DNA from: Uruburuella testudinis
GTDB taxonomy: Bacteria; Pseudomonadota; Gammaproteobacteria; Burkholderiales; Neisseriaceae
Direction of reading: 5' to 3'
DNA: 64,000 bases
Assembly (NCBI RefSeq): GCF_022870865.1
Contig: NZ_CP091508.1
Coordinates: forward strand, 2,852,001-2,916,000
Positions 1 through 9,336 of the stretch are shown piece by piece. Both the position numbers and the translations under genes were made by a program. Position 1 is the first letter of the stretch. The number at the start of each line of letters is the position of its first letter. The notes under the pieces were generated by a model, which worked only from the letters and a program-made list of their open reading frames with translations, was not told where the DNA came from and did no database searches.

Positions 1-314
1 CCCAGCGCATCGGCATCTTCATTCATGGCCTGAATAAAACGCGCGGTCAGCTCGGCAATGGTTTCGCCGTTTTCCGCCGCGCGGGCGATGATTTTGTCGT
101 CGATATCGGTGATGTTGCGCACATAAGTGAGCGGATAGCCGCTCTGGCGCAACCAGCGCGCAATCATGTCGAACACCACCATCACGCGGGCATGACCGAG
201 GTGGCAGTAGTCATAAACCGTCATGCCGCACACATACATACGCACGTTTTCGGGATTGAGCGGAATAAAGGTTTCTTTTTGGCGGGTGAGGGTGTTGTAT
301 ACGTTAAGTGTCAT
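1..314 (-). CDS. cysS: Cysteinyl-tRNA synthetase, N-terminal part (runs off window)
   Basis: Class I aminoacyl-tRNA synthetase that charges tRNA-Cys in the cytoplasm. Only the first ~104 residues are inside the window. They start [12 protein letters not shown] and contain the zinc-binding cysteine context YVCGMTVYD, the HIGH-type signature HLGHAR and the following NITDIDDKI segment, all typical of CysS. The start is the ATG whose complement lies at 312-314. The gene continues past base 1, so the KMSKS loop and the anticodon-binding domain cannot be seen. A DUS lies just upstream at about 343-354. Confidence 0.95.
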   Translation of the reverse strand, partial: MTLNVYNTLTRQKETFIPLNPENVRMYVCGMTVYDYCHLGHARVMVVFDMIARWLRQSGYPLTYVRNITDIDDKIIARAAENGETIAELTARFIQAMNEDADAL

Positions 315-359
315 GGTGTTTTCATTAAAAATCATCAAAGAAAAGGCCGTCTGAACATT

Positions 360-531
360 AGGGTGTCCGGACAATTCGATTTACGGGTGTATTTTGCCCC
401 TGAAAACGCATCTGCTGCGTTAAAAAGCCTCGCAAGATGGCCAATCTTGCTGCGTTTTTTGCCTGGCATCTGCATTTTCAGGAACAAAAATCCCCTCATA
501 AACAAATTGTCCGGATACCCTAGGACACCCT
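360..531. repeat. AGGGTGTCC-type palindromic repeat (MITE-like), copy 1
   Basis: Begins AGGGTGTCCGGACAATT and ends AATTGTCCGGATACCCTA, followed at 522-531 by a second copy of the terminal motif, AGGACACCCT. The interior carries the shared core (lysine-like A runs, GCAAGAT...ATCTTGC inverted repeat). The same element recurs at 7779, 7906, 14749, 14910 and 24733. This copy uses GGAC...GTCC where others use TGAC...GTCA, a compensated change in both arms. Its right end overlaps the stop codon of the lipoprotein gene at 530-901. Confidence 0.8.
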
Positions 532-901
532 AAGGCATGCGCCGTAATTGCCAGCCTTGGCGGCTGTGTTGCAAACGGATGTTGCCGTCTTTCGAAGCAT
601 AGCCGCCTTTTACGGCATCTAAAACGGTGTTTTCCGGCACATCGGCGGCGAAGATTTCGGCTTGTGCTTTGTCTGCCGAAAAAATCACATACACGGCCAA
701 GGTATTGTCGGCAGGGTCGTCAAGCTTGAGGTCGGCAGCTTGCCACGGTTGCACGCATGCTTGTTTCAACACCGACCAACTTTGCCCGGCCGAGCCGATG
801 CAGCCGCGAGTATCAAGATCGCCACCCACTAATGGTGCAGACGGCGCGACACAGGCGCTGAGGGCAGTGGCGGCGACGAGGGCGTTAAACGTGTTTTTCA
901 T
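530..901 (-). CDS. Putative lipoprotein of unknown function
   Basis: A 123-residue protein. The N-terminus MKNTFNALVAATALSACVAP has a short signal sequence ending in a lipobox-like LSAC, so it is probably lipidated and attached to an envelope membrane. The mature part has a GxCxGxxGQxW segment and ends in a basic stretch; I do not recognise the family. It lies downstream of obgE on the same strand, 11 bases from the obgE stop across a DUS, so it may be cotranscribed. The stop codon TAG is at 530-532, inside the end of a repeat element, so the original C-terminus may have been altered by the insertion. Confidence 0.75.
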   Translation of the reverse strand: MKNTFNALVAATALSACVAPSAPLVGGDLDTRGCIGSAGQSWSVLKQACVQPWQAADLKLDDPADNTLAVYVIFSADKAQAEIFAADVPENTVLDAVKGGYASKDGNIRLQHSRQGWQLRRMP

Positions 902-912
902 TTCAGACGGCC

Positions 913-2213
<1,301 letters not shown>

Positions 2214-2359
2214 GAAATGGGTATTCAATAGACTGATATTATAAAGGATATGTCAAGAGGCCGTCTGAAAAGTTTGGCGGGCGGGTGCTGCGGCCGTCTG
2301 AAAAGAAAAATGGAGCGGCGGCTCCGTCGGATTCAGCAGGCATGAATGGTCAGGACATC

Positions 2360-2773
2360 CTAACGGATTTCCACAACAAAATACGCTTTCAGCTTTTCAT
2401 ACACCTCATCGGTCACATTGATGCAGCCGTGGGTGATGTGGCGGTCGGCCGGGTTGGGCGAGGCGATGCGCTGCATGCGCCGCTCTTCGGGCTTGAGCGT
2501 CCACACGCGGTGGATGGCGTAAAGATATTTTTTGTCTTCTTTGAATTTCATCACGTCGCCGCCATAACCGCGACGGTTGGTTTTGACGATATTGAGGTCA
2601 AACGTGCCTTTTGGGGTGTCTTTGCCGACCAATACGGGATAGCAGCGGCTTTCCAGGCACAATTCGGCTTTTTCGGTATCCACCACCACTTTGCGCTCGC
2701 GCAGATTCACGCCGAAAGCCTGAGCACAAAGGCTCAGGCTGATCAGGGCAAGGCATGCGGTTTTGCCGTTCAT
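2360..2773 (-). CDS. L,D-transpeptidase (YkuD) family protein
   Basis: A 137-residue exported protein with the signal peptide MNGKTACLALISLSLCAQAF. The remainder is a small YkuD-type domain: an early TPKGTF motif, then HITHGCINVTDEVYEKL, in which HGC holds the catalytic cysteine of L,D-transpeptidases. Such enzymes cross-link peptidoglycan or attach proteins to it in the periplasm. The domain is short for the family and no LysM or peptidoglycan-binding domain is present, so substrate is unknown. Its ATG overlaps the stop of the upstream BamE-like gene (TAATG), indicating translational coupling. Confidence 0.85.
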   Translation of the reverse strand: MNGKTACLALISLSLCAQAFGVNLRERKVVVDTEKAELCLESRCYPVLVGKDTPKGTFDLNIVKTNRRGYGGDVMKFKEDKKYLYAIHRVWTLKPEERRMQRIASPNPADRHITHGCINVTDEVYEKLKAYFVVEIR

Positions 2774-3237
2774 TACTGGCGGATGGCCTTCGGCGAGGTT
2801 TCCACTTCGCGGATAATCACTTCGCGTACCGGTGCTTGCGGTTGCGGGGCGCAGCCTTCGGGCAGCCAGTAAAACGATTGGGCATTCATGTCTTTATCAA
2901 ACAGGATTTTGTATTGGCAGGTTTTGTGTTCGCCGTTTTCGCGGTAGTTAAACAGATAATCCCATTCACGCACGCCGTAGAGGCCTTCCTGAAAATGCGG
3001 GCGGCCGATTAATTCGTAAATCTGGTCTTTGTTCATACCGGCTTCAATCATGCGCACATTATCCCAATTCGGCCACGAGCCATGCTGGCTGCCGTTGTGG
3101 CGCAAGGTGGTTTTTTCGGGATTCGGCCATACCGGGTTGTCGGTGCTGCCTTCTTTGCTTACTTTGCTCAAGTTGCCGCAGGCGGCCAATGCCAACGCAG
3201 CGGCCAGCGGTAAGATTAATTTTGAAAATTTCATCAT
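2773..3237 (-). CDS. BamE/SmpA/OmlA-like outer-membrane lipoprotein
   Basis: A 154-residue lipoprotein. The signal MMKFSKLILPLAAALALAAC ends in a lipobox, and the next domain has the BamE/OmlA pattern: MIEAGMNKDQIYELIGRPHF followed by REWDYLFNYR. BamE-type proteins assist outer-membrane beta-barrel assembly. This may be a paralogue rather than BamE itself, because the C-terminal PQAPVREVIIREVE tail is unusual. The start is supported by AAGGA seven bases upstream of the first of two adjacent ATGs (3237, 3234). It is cotranscribed with the YkuD gene, which starts on its stop codon. Confidence 0.8.
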   Translation of the reverse strand: MMKFSKLILPLAAALALAACGNLSKVSKEGSTDNPVWPNPEKTTLRHNGSQHGSWPNWDNVRMIEAGMNKDQIYELIGRPHFQEGLYGVREWDYLFNYRENGEHKTCQYKILFDKDMNAQSFYWLPEGCAPQPQAPVREVIIREVETSPKAIRQ

Positions 3238-3266
3238 CTTGTTATCCTTTATTTTTAAGTGGCACA

Positions 3267-3296
3267 CAGGCCGTCTGAAATCTTTCAGACGGCCTG
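3267..3296. terminator. Inverted DUS pair, terminator of the adhesin gene
   Basis: CAGGCCGTCTGAAA and TTTCAGACGGCCTG form a 14 bp stem with a 2 base spacer, just after the stop of the minus-strand trimeric autotransporter gene and before the BamE-like gene. Inverted uptake sequences commonly serve as rho-independent terminators in Neisseria. Confidence 0.75.
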
Positions 3297-3302
3297 ACGG
3301 AT

Positions 3303-4742
3303 TTACCATTGATAACCGACGCTGCCGCCCCAGTTGACATGTTTCTGCGTGTTAACGCCCACGCCGACTTTGGTCGACCATTTGTTGTTATCGGCATTAC
3401 GCGCATAGCCGACAGCCAAGGCCTGTTCGCCGCGATAACCGCCTACCGCCATAGAAACCATGCTCTTGCCCGCTTCATTGGGGCGTTGCAGGAAAGCAAT
3501 CGCCGTGGCGCCTGCAATACCGGCACGCAAATCTTTATCGACATTGTCGATGCGGTTGTTGACGTTGGTAATCTGATCGCCGTAATCATCGATTTGGGTG
3601 TTGATGTTGTTGATGGCGGTGGTGTTGTTGGCGATATTAGTGGCATTGGTGCCTACCTGGCCGGCCACTTGATAGAGCTGGCTGCCGTTGATGGCATCGG
3701 TGCTGGCAGATGTGATGCGGCCGGCGGCCACATTGGTTACCGTGCGCTCGCTGCCGCTGCTGCCTACGCTGACGGTGGATGCAGGCGCAGTGCCGGCAAA
3801 ACCGTTGTAAGACACGCCGTTAACCGTTGCGGCATTTGTGCCGACTGCGGCTGCGGTAGTCGAATATGCACCCAGCGCTACCGAGCTGTCTTGTGTGGCT
3901 GATGCACCGCGGCCGATGGCAACCGATTGTCCGGCGCCGGCAGCAGCCTGCAAACCGAAAGCCGCGCTGCCGTTACCCGAAGCGCTCGCTGCCGTGCCCA
4001 CAGCGGTGGCGTTTTGCGCCGTGGCCGCCGCACCGGAACCTACCGCAGTCGCCGCACCACTGCCGGCAGTAGCCTGGCGCCCTAAAGCTGTGGCGCCATT
4101 GGCGGTCGCAGCGGCACCGCTGCCGAATGCGGCAGAGGCAATTCCGGTGGCTTGTGCAGTAGAACCCACGCTGGTGGCGGCTTGGGCAGAGGCCTGTGTA
4201 TCTGCGCCGATTGCGGTGGCGGTATCGGCCGAAGCAGCAGCCCCCGTGCCGGCAGCCAGCGATTTATTACCGCCGGCCGCAGAGCCTGCACCGAATGCAG
4301 AAGACAGCGCGCCGGAAGCAATCACACCGGAGCCCACCGCCGTGCTTTGCCCGCCGCTGGCCTGCGATTGGCGACCCAAAGCAGTATCGGCATTGCGTTC
4401 GGCCACAGACTGCTCGCCAAGGGCAACAGACGATACGCCGTTTGCCTGGGAAACTGCGCCTACCGCCACCGCACCTTGTGCGGAAGCGGCGGCACGGGAG
4501 CCCATTGCCGTGCTGGTGAGGCCGGAAGCTTCCGCCCAAGTACCGACCGCAATGGCATAGCCGCCGGTTGCACCGTCGTTATCGTAATTCGGGCGGGTGG
4601 TATCGCCGTTTTGATTGATGCTGACATAATGATCAGCCGCCACGGCCGCCAACGGCGACCATGCCAAGCCGGCGAGCATCAGCGTGAGGGTAGTCTGCCG
4701 TTTGGCAAACCCCGACAGGGAAACAGAGCGGTGGTGATTCAT
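3303..4742 (-). CDS. Trimeric autotransporter adhesin (YadA-like)
   Basis: A 479-residue trimeric autotransporter, a surface adhesin of the type V secretion class. The signal region MNHHRSVSLSGFAKRQTTLT...AVAA is followed by a YadA-type head of ~14-residue Hep/Hag repeats (patterns such as ASGxxSxAxGxxAxA, residues ~60-300). Then come a neck (DAINGSQLYQ), a short coiled-coil stalk with repeated NNI/DNV heptads and a C-terminal anchor of ~70 residues ending GSVGYQW. The terminal aromatic residue fits beta-barrel assembly recognition. The protein is short for the family and the stalk is brief. No simple-sequence phase-variation tract is evident at its 5' end. Confidence 0.93.
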   Translation of the reverse strand: MNHHRSVSLSGFAKRQTTLTLMLAGLAWSPLAAVAADHYVSINQNGDTTRPNYDNDGATGGYAIAVGTWAEASGLTSTAMGSRAAASAQGAVAVGAVSQANGVSSVALGEQSVAERNADTALGRQSQASGGQSTAVGSGVIASGALSSAFGAGSAAGGNKSLAAGTGAAASADTATAIGADTQASAQAATSVGSTAQATGIASAAFGSGAAATANGATALGRQATAGSGAATAVGSGAAATAQNATAVGTAASASGNGSAAFGLQAAAGAGQSVAIGRGASATQDSSVALGAYSTTAAAVGTNAATVNGVSYNGFAGTAPASTVSVGSSGSERTVTNVAAGRITSASTDAINGSQLYQVAGQVGTNATNIANNTTAINNINTQIDDYGDQITNVNNRIDNVDKDLRAGIAGATAIAFLQRPNEAGKSMVSMAVGGYRGEQALAVGYARNADNNKWSTKVGVGVNTQKHVNWGGSVGYQW

Positions 4743-5062
4743 AATACTCTCCTGATTATATTGGTTACGATGAATACAGCCTGCCCCGGTAATGTTTTTT
4801 CATTTATGAATATAATGAATATGGTTTCATCAGGTGCCGTATCGGATGGCGCGTTTTCCCCGATGCTTTCATCATATGCGTCTATTTTGACATTTCATTA
4901 ATGACATACCTTTTTAAAGCATGGAAGATATTGTTTTATCAGTTATATTTATATTTGTTTTTAATTAAATGGCATTAAATGTTTCACATGAGCTGTGATT
5001 TGCTGTTTTGATGTGCCAATAGCCTTTGTTGTGCATCTATATTTTTCACCCAACCGACAAAC
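4743..5062. other. AT-rich leader of the adhesin gene
   Basis: 320 bases without a gene upstream of the minus-strand adhesin gene. The segment is conspicuously AT-rich compared with its surroundings, has no DUS, and should hold the adhesin promoter; I could not single out one clear -35/-10 pair. No long homopolymer or tandem repeat was seen. Confidence 0.4.
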
Positions 5063-5090
5063 AAAAAAAACCGCCGTTTATCCGGCGGTT
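5063..5090 (-). terminator. Rho-independent terminator of the histidine phosphatase gene
   Basis: AACCGCCG and CGGCGGTT form an 8 bp stem around the loop TTTATC. On the minus strand it is followed by eight T residues. It lies about 110 bases downstream of the phosphatase stop codon and contains no DUS. Confidence 0.8.
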
Positions 5091-5196
5091 TTTTCATGCA
5101 ACTTATCGCTATTTAGCGGTTTGAAAAGTGTCGCAAATGCGCTAATGCTTACTCAAATAAATATTACCCGTTATTGCAAGGTTTCGTTCCGGGCGC

Positions 5197-5886
5197 TTAC
5201 AACACCCCTTTGATGCCGTTTCCGGTCAACGATGTATCGCCGACGCCCAGCACTCGCCATACACCATTTTCATAATCCAGCCGCGTCACCGACACATTGG
5301 GCACGCTTTGGTATAAGGTGCTGGCCGGGTCGATGCTTTTTAAAATGGCGGTAATCGACATCCCGTGCGACACCAGCAACACCTTGCCATCAACCGGCGA
5401 TTGCGCCGCCAATTCGGCCATGCCCTGCCGCAGCCGGGCGACAAATGCCGCTTCGGTTTCGGCCTGCCCCTGCGGATCAATGGCGCTGACGGTTTCGGCC
5501 AGCAGGTTATGCCCGGCGTGGCGGTATTGCGCCAACCAGGTTGCCACATCGGGCAAGCCGCGGTGCGCCATCACTTTTTCGTGTACCGCGGTGATTTTCT
5601 CGCCCTCAAAACTGCCGAACGAATATTCGCGCAAATCGGCCAGCTGCTGCACCGGCAAATCAGGTTGGCCGCCGGCATCGAGAATCAGTCGGGCAGTGGT
5701 AACGGCGCGTGGGCTGGTGCTGCAAAACGCAGCATCGAAACGCACCACCTCACGCAACCCGCGGCCGAGTATCACCGCCGCTTCTCTGCCCTCGGGCGTC
5801 AGCGGGGCATCGCTCCAGCCTTGCAGACGGCCGGCGGCGTTGTATTCGGTGCGCCCGTGGCGCACGAGGTAAAGATTTAATGCCAT
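5197..5886 (-). CDS. Histidine phosphatase family protein (phosphoglycerate mutase-like)
   Basis: A 229-residue cytoplasmic phosphohydrolase of the branch 1 histidine phosphatase superfamily. The start MALNLYLVRHGRTEYNAAGR contains the RHG catalytic motif with the nucleophilic histidine. The second catalytic histidine is in LLVSHGMSI. The LQGWSDAPLTPEGREAA context is typical of GpmB/CobC-like phosphatases, not of GpmA, which is present separately at 27488. The substrate is unknown. The ATG at 5886 directly precedes the conserved strand; upstream codons are in a DUS-containing leader. Confidence 0.88.
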   Translation of the reverse strand: MALNLYLVRHGRTEYNAAGRLQGWSDAPLTPEGREAAVILGRGLREVVRFDAAFCSTSPRAVTTARLILDAGGQPDLPVQQLADLREYSFGSFEGEKITAVHEKVMAHRGLPDVATWLAQYRHAGHNLLAETVSAIDPQGQAETEAAFVARLRQGMAELAAQSPVDGKVLLVSHGMSITAILKSIDPASTLYQSVPNVSVTRLDYENGVWRVLGVGDTSLTGNGIKGVL

Positions 5887-6005
5887 ATCGTTCCTTTGCC
5901 GCTTGGGCGTTTTCAATTGTTTTCAGACGGCCTGTATTTTTCAGACGGCCTCTTGCTATATTTTCTATATCTATAATATTGATAGATGGTCAAACGATAA
6001 GGGGT

Positions 6006-7703
6006 TCAGGCCGCTTCCCAATAATCGATATAAAGCTGCAATTCGATATTGTTGCGCCATTCATTGGCCACAGGGCGGTACACCGTGCGGATGCGGGCGG
6101 GAATATCGTCGGTGCAGCGCCAAAACATGGCTTCAAATTCGTAACCTTCTTTTTGCAGCCATACTTTTTTATGGTTTACGCCCATCGGCTGCTGCCGCAC
6201 CACGGCGAATTCATCGGTAAAGCTCGGCGGTGCGAAACCCTGCCCCCATACCTGCCGCGCCAGATTCTGCGCTTGGGTGAGCGTGATTTCGGCGGCGGGC
6301 AGGCTGCCGTCGGTGATATAGGTTTGCGACAAATCGTCTTCGTGCAGCAGGCTTTTCACCACTTGTTCGAAGGCCGTCTGAAAGCGGCCGATATCGGTTT
6401 GGCGTATGCTCAAGCCTGCCGCCATGGCATGGCCGCCGAATTTCAAAATCAAATCGGGCTGCTGCTTGCTGATGATATCGAGCGCGTCGCGCAGATGCAG
6501 TTTCGGAATCGAACGCCCGGAGCCGCGCACCTCACCGTTGTCGGCCGGGGCAAACACAATGGTGGGGCGGTAAAAGCGGTCTTTCAGACGGCTGGCGACA
6601 ATGCCGACTACGCCCTGATGAAAATCATCGCGGTAGGCCACCACAGTGGTTTGCCCCGGCGGCAAGGTTTCGGGAAAAGCGTTGAGCGCATCTTGCAGCA
6701 TCGATTGCTCGATTTCGCGCCGCTCGATGTTCAAATCATTGAGCCGTGCGGCCAGGCTTTGCGCGGCCGCATCATGTTCGGCCAGCAGGCAGGCAATGCC
6801 CACCGACATATCGTCCAGCCGCCCGGCCGCATTGATGCGCGGCCCCAGTGCAAAGCCCATATCAAACGGCTGCGCTTTTTTCCAATCGCGCTTGGCCACT
6901 TCAAACAACGCCCGGATACCGGGGCGCATTTTGCCCGCACGCATCCGTTTCAAGCCTTGCGACACCAAAATGCGGTTGTTGTGGTCGAGTGCCACCACAT
7001 CGGCCACCGTGCCCAACGCCACCAAATCCAACAGCCCGCCCAAATTCGGCTCGGCCATCCGCCCGTCTGCAAAATAGCCGCGCGTGCGCAGTTCGGCACG
7101 CAAGGCGGTCAATACATAAAAAATCACCCCCACACCGGCCAGGCTTTTGCTGGCAAACGTGCAGCCTGCCTGATTGGGGTTGACGATGATGCACTCCGGC
7201 ACGGTGTCTGCCGGCAGATGATGATCGGTCACAATCACATCCAGCCCCAGCGCCTGCGCCCGCGCCACACCGGCACAACTGGCGATGCCGTTGTCGACCG
7301 TTATCAGCAATTGCGCCCCTTGCGCTGCCGCCATTTCGGCGATTTCGGGGGTAAGCCCGTAGCCGTGTTCAAAGCGGTTGGGCACCAAAAAATCCACCGT
7401 CGCACCCATTGCGCCCAAACCGCTCACGCCCACCGCACAAGCCGTGGCGCCATCGGCATCATAGTCGGCCACAATCAGAATACGCTGCTGTTTTTGCAAC
7501 GCATCAGCCAGACGGGCGGCGGCTTCAGTGCAGTTTTTCAAGCTTTGATACGGCAACAGGCCGGCCAATTTATCTTCCAATTCAGCCGGCGTGGCTACCG
7601 CACGGGCAGCGCACAGCCGTGCCAGCAGCGGGTCGGCGCCGGCGGCAATCAGGGTTTCGCAAACATGGGGGTTGATGGTACGGGTTTGGATTTTTACAGA
7701 CAT
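6006..7703 (-). CDS. recJ: Single-stranded-DNA-specific exonuclease RecJ
   Basis: A 565-residue 5'-3' ssDNA exonuclease used in RecF-pathway recombination and in mismatch and base-excision repair. The DHH-family motifs are visible: ILIVADYDADGATACAVG, VTVDNG-like ITVDNGIAS, DVIVTDHHLP, and later LGPRINAAGRLDD, then the DHHA1 domain GVVGIVASRLKDRFYRPTIV and FGGHAMAAGLS. Length fits the family. A DUS lies within the coding region near 6370. In Neisseria and Xanthomonas, recJ is next to the RpfE-like gene, as here (8123-9109, separated by two repeat copies). Confidence 0.97.
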   Translation of the reverse strand: MSVKIQTRTINPHVCETLIAAGADPLLARLCAARAVATPAELEDKLAGLLPYQSLKNCTEAAARLADALQKQQRILIVADYDADGATACAVGVSGLGAMGATVDFLVPNRFEHGYGLTPEIAEMAAAQGAQLLITVDNGIASCAGVARAQALGLDVIVTDHHLPADTVPECIIVNPNQAGCTFASKSLAGVGVIFYVLTALRAELRTRGYFADGRMAEPNLGGLLDLVALGTVADVVALDHNNRILVSQGLKRMRAGKMRPGIRALFEVAKRDWKKAQPFDMGFALGPRINAAGRLDDMSVGIACLLAEHDAAAQSLAARLNDLNIERREIEQSMLQDALNAFPETLPPGQTTVVAYRDDFHQGVVGIVASRLKDRFYRPTIVFAPADNGEVRGSGRSIPKLHLRDALDIISKQQPDLILKFGGHAMAAGLSIRQTDIGRFQTAFEQVVKSLLHEDDLSQTYITDGSLPAAEITLTQAQNLARQVWGQGFAPPSFTDEFAVVRQQPMGVNHKKVWLQKEGYEFEAMFWRCTDDIPARIRTVYRPVANEWRNNIELQLYIDYWEAA

Positions 7704-7778
7704 AAATACACTTTTAATTGAGCGGAATCACAGAGCATTCCATCATCGGGCGGCTGTTATTGTAGCGCTAAAAAGCCC

Positions 7779-7905
7779 AGGGTGTCCTGATGTGTTGTTG
7801 ATGAGGAGATTTTGGTTCCTGAAAATGCAGATGCCGGGCAAAAAACGCAGCAGCTGCGCTTTCAGGGGCAAAAATCCCTCCATAAACGAATTGTCAGGAC
7901 ACCCT
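7779..7905. repeat. AGGGTGTCC-type repeat, copy 2 (internally deleted)
   Basis: A 127 bp copy beginning AGGGTGTCCTGATGTGTTGT and ending AATTGTCAGGACACCCT. Compared with the ~160 bp copies it lacks the central AAGATTGG...CATCTTGCGAGG segment. It is joined head to tail to copy 3 without a spacer (junction ACCCTAGGGT). Confidence 0.85.
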
Positions 7906-8067
7906 AGGGTGTCCTGACAATTCAGAATTATTCAGATTTTTTGTGATAAAAGTGCAGATGCAAGGCAAAAAACGTAGCAAGATTGGGCATCTTGCGAGGC
8001 TTTTTAACGCAGCAGATGTGCTTTTAGCACAAAAAAGATGATGATATATGAATTGTCAGGACACCCT
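7906..8067. repeat. AGGGTGTCC-type repeat, copy 3
   Basis: A 162 bp copy with terminal repeats AGGGTGTCCTGACAATTC / AATTGTCAGGACACCCT and the central GCAAGATTGGGCATCTTGC hairpin. It follows copy 2 directly. The whole 7704-8122 interval between recJ and the RpfE-like gene is made of these two copies plus a DUS; no gene is present. Confidence 0.88.
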
Positions 8068-8122
8068 AGCAGGTACAATTTTCAGACGGCCTCAACGCAG
8101 AGCAGACAAAACACGGCATGCC

Positions 8123-9109
8123 TCACCCGGTCATTTGCCCGGCAAATCTGCGCTTCGGCTTCCAAAACGCGCGTCCGGCTTTGGCTTTCAAGCATAATTC
8201 ACCGCCGTTATCGCCGTCGGTTACTACCTTCAAGCGGTTCAGACGGCCTGACTTTAACGCCTGCCACAGCGGCGCAAACCAGCGGGTTTCCCAATCTTGC
8301 AACGTTTGCACATATGCTCCGGTGTCGCCGGTGTGGGCACAGGCCTGCAAATCATCCAGCCATATCAGGCCGTCTGAAACTACGCCCGCTTCCGCTGCCA
8401 GATGCTGCCAGGCAGCAAAATCATAAGGCGCATCACACCGTTTGCCCGGGTAAAACTGCGCCCACGGGCTGTCGCAAGCCAACAGCGGTGCTTCGGTTTG
8501 GCCGCCTTCCAAATCCTGCCACAACCACACGCCGTTAACCGCCGGCACGCCTGCAGCCGTGCGGCTGTGATTGAGCGGATGGCTGTGCAGCCACATCTGA
8601 ATTTCGGTTTGTTTTTGCAGCCATTCGCGGCTGTCGCGCCCCTGCGCCCGCACCGAACCATCGGCCCGGCCAAGCACATCAGGCAGCGGCGGCACCTGCC
8701 AATCCGGCGCCGCCGGCAACCCGACCAGCCATAAATCGGCGCGCAATGCCTCGAAACACCAGCCTTCCTCACGATAAAAACTGCTTAAGCCGCGGCACCA
8801 TTGCTCGGCTTCATCCAGGCCGATGCCGATGTCGGCACCACCCAACATGTCCATATGGTTCATGCCCATCTGCTGCCACACCGGCGAAGCAAGCACCGCC
8901 GCCCGCTCTGCGGGCATGCCCAACTGCTGTTTGGCCGATGCAAGCAGGCTGCCCCGCCACAGATAACGAGCCAGAAAAGCCGAAGCCGGCAAGGGCTTGC
9001 GGATCAATGTGCCAAAACGCAACATTTGGTTGAAAGCGGGCAAATCAGGCAACGGCAGCGGTGTGCCGTCACTGTGGTTCAAACCGGGTAAGGCAAGGGT
9101 CAGATTCAT
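8123..9109 (-). CDS. RpfE-like conserved protein
   Basis: A 328-residue soluble protein starting MNLTLALPGLNHSDGTPLPL. It resembles the proteobacterial family annotated as regulatory protein RpfE type, or phosphoglycerate-mutase-like (COG4255). Those proteins share an N-terminal LPGL segment, a central QMGMNHMDMLGGADIG region and a C-terminal WFAPLWQALKSGRL motif. The molecular activity is not established. I placed the start at the ATG at 9109; a TTG at 9121 is the only upstream option and has no better ribosome site. Near recJ on the same strand, as in other beta- and gammaproteobacteria. Confidence 0.75.
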   Translation of the reverse strand: MNLTLALPGLNHSDGTPLPLPDLPAFNQMLRFGTLIRKPLPASAFLARYLWRGSLLASAKQQLGMPAERAAVLASPVWQQMGMNHMDMLGGADIGIGLDEAEQWCRGLSSFYREEGWCFEALRADLWLVGLPAAPDWQVPPLPDVLGRADGSVRAQGRDSREWLQKQTEIQMWLHSHPLNHSRTAAGVPAVNGVWLWQDLEGGQTEAPLLACDSPWAQFYPGKRCDAPYDFAAWQHLAAEAGVVSDGLIWLDDLQACAHTGDTGAYVQTLQDWETRWFAPLWQALKSGRLNRLKVVTDGDNGGELCLKAKAGRAFWKPKRRFAGQMTG

Positions 9110-9336
9110 GGATGCAGGCAAAATAAAGGCGATGCGCCCTATTTTACGCTAAATTTTCAATGCCTACTGATGTAAGTCAACACCTGCCGAGGCTTAGGCA
9201 GCCATTTTATGGTAAACTGTTCAATTAGGTAAAACTCAGAAAATAGCGGTGTAAATCAAAGCAATAGCACCGATAATAGCGCCTGCTCCGCACTTGTGGG
9301 CCTCAATGCCGTCTGAAAGAACGGCTCTTAATATTG

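Noticed and set aside
5709-7721. A 670-codon plus-strand open frame antisense to recJ
   Set aside because: It is a shadow of the GC-rich recJ coding strand: low-complexity His/Gln/Ala-rich translation, no domain, no ribosome site, and recJ is certain on the other strand. Similar long shadows opposite obgE, dnaE, mnmG and priA were rejected for the same reason.
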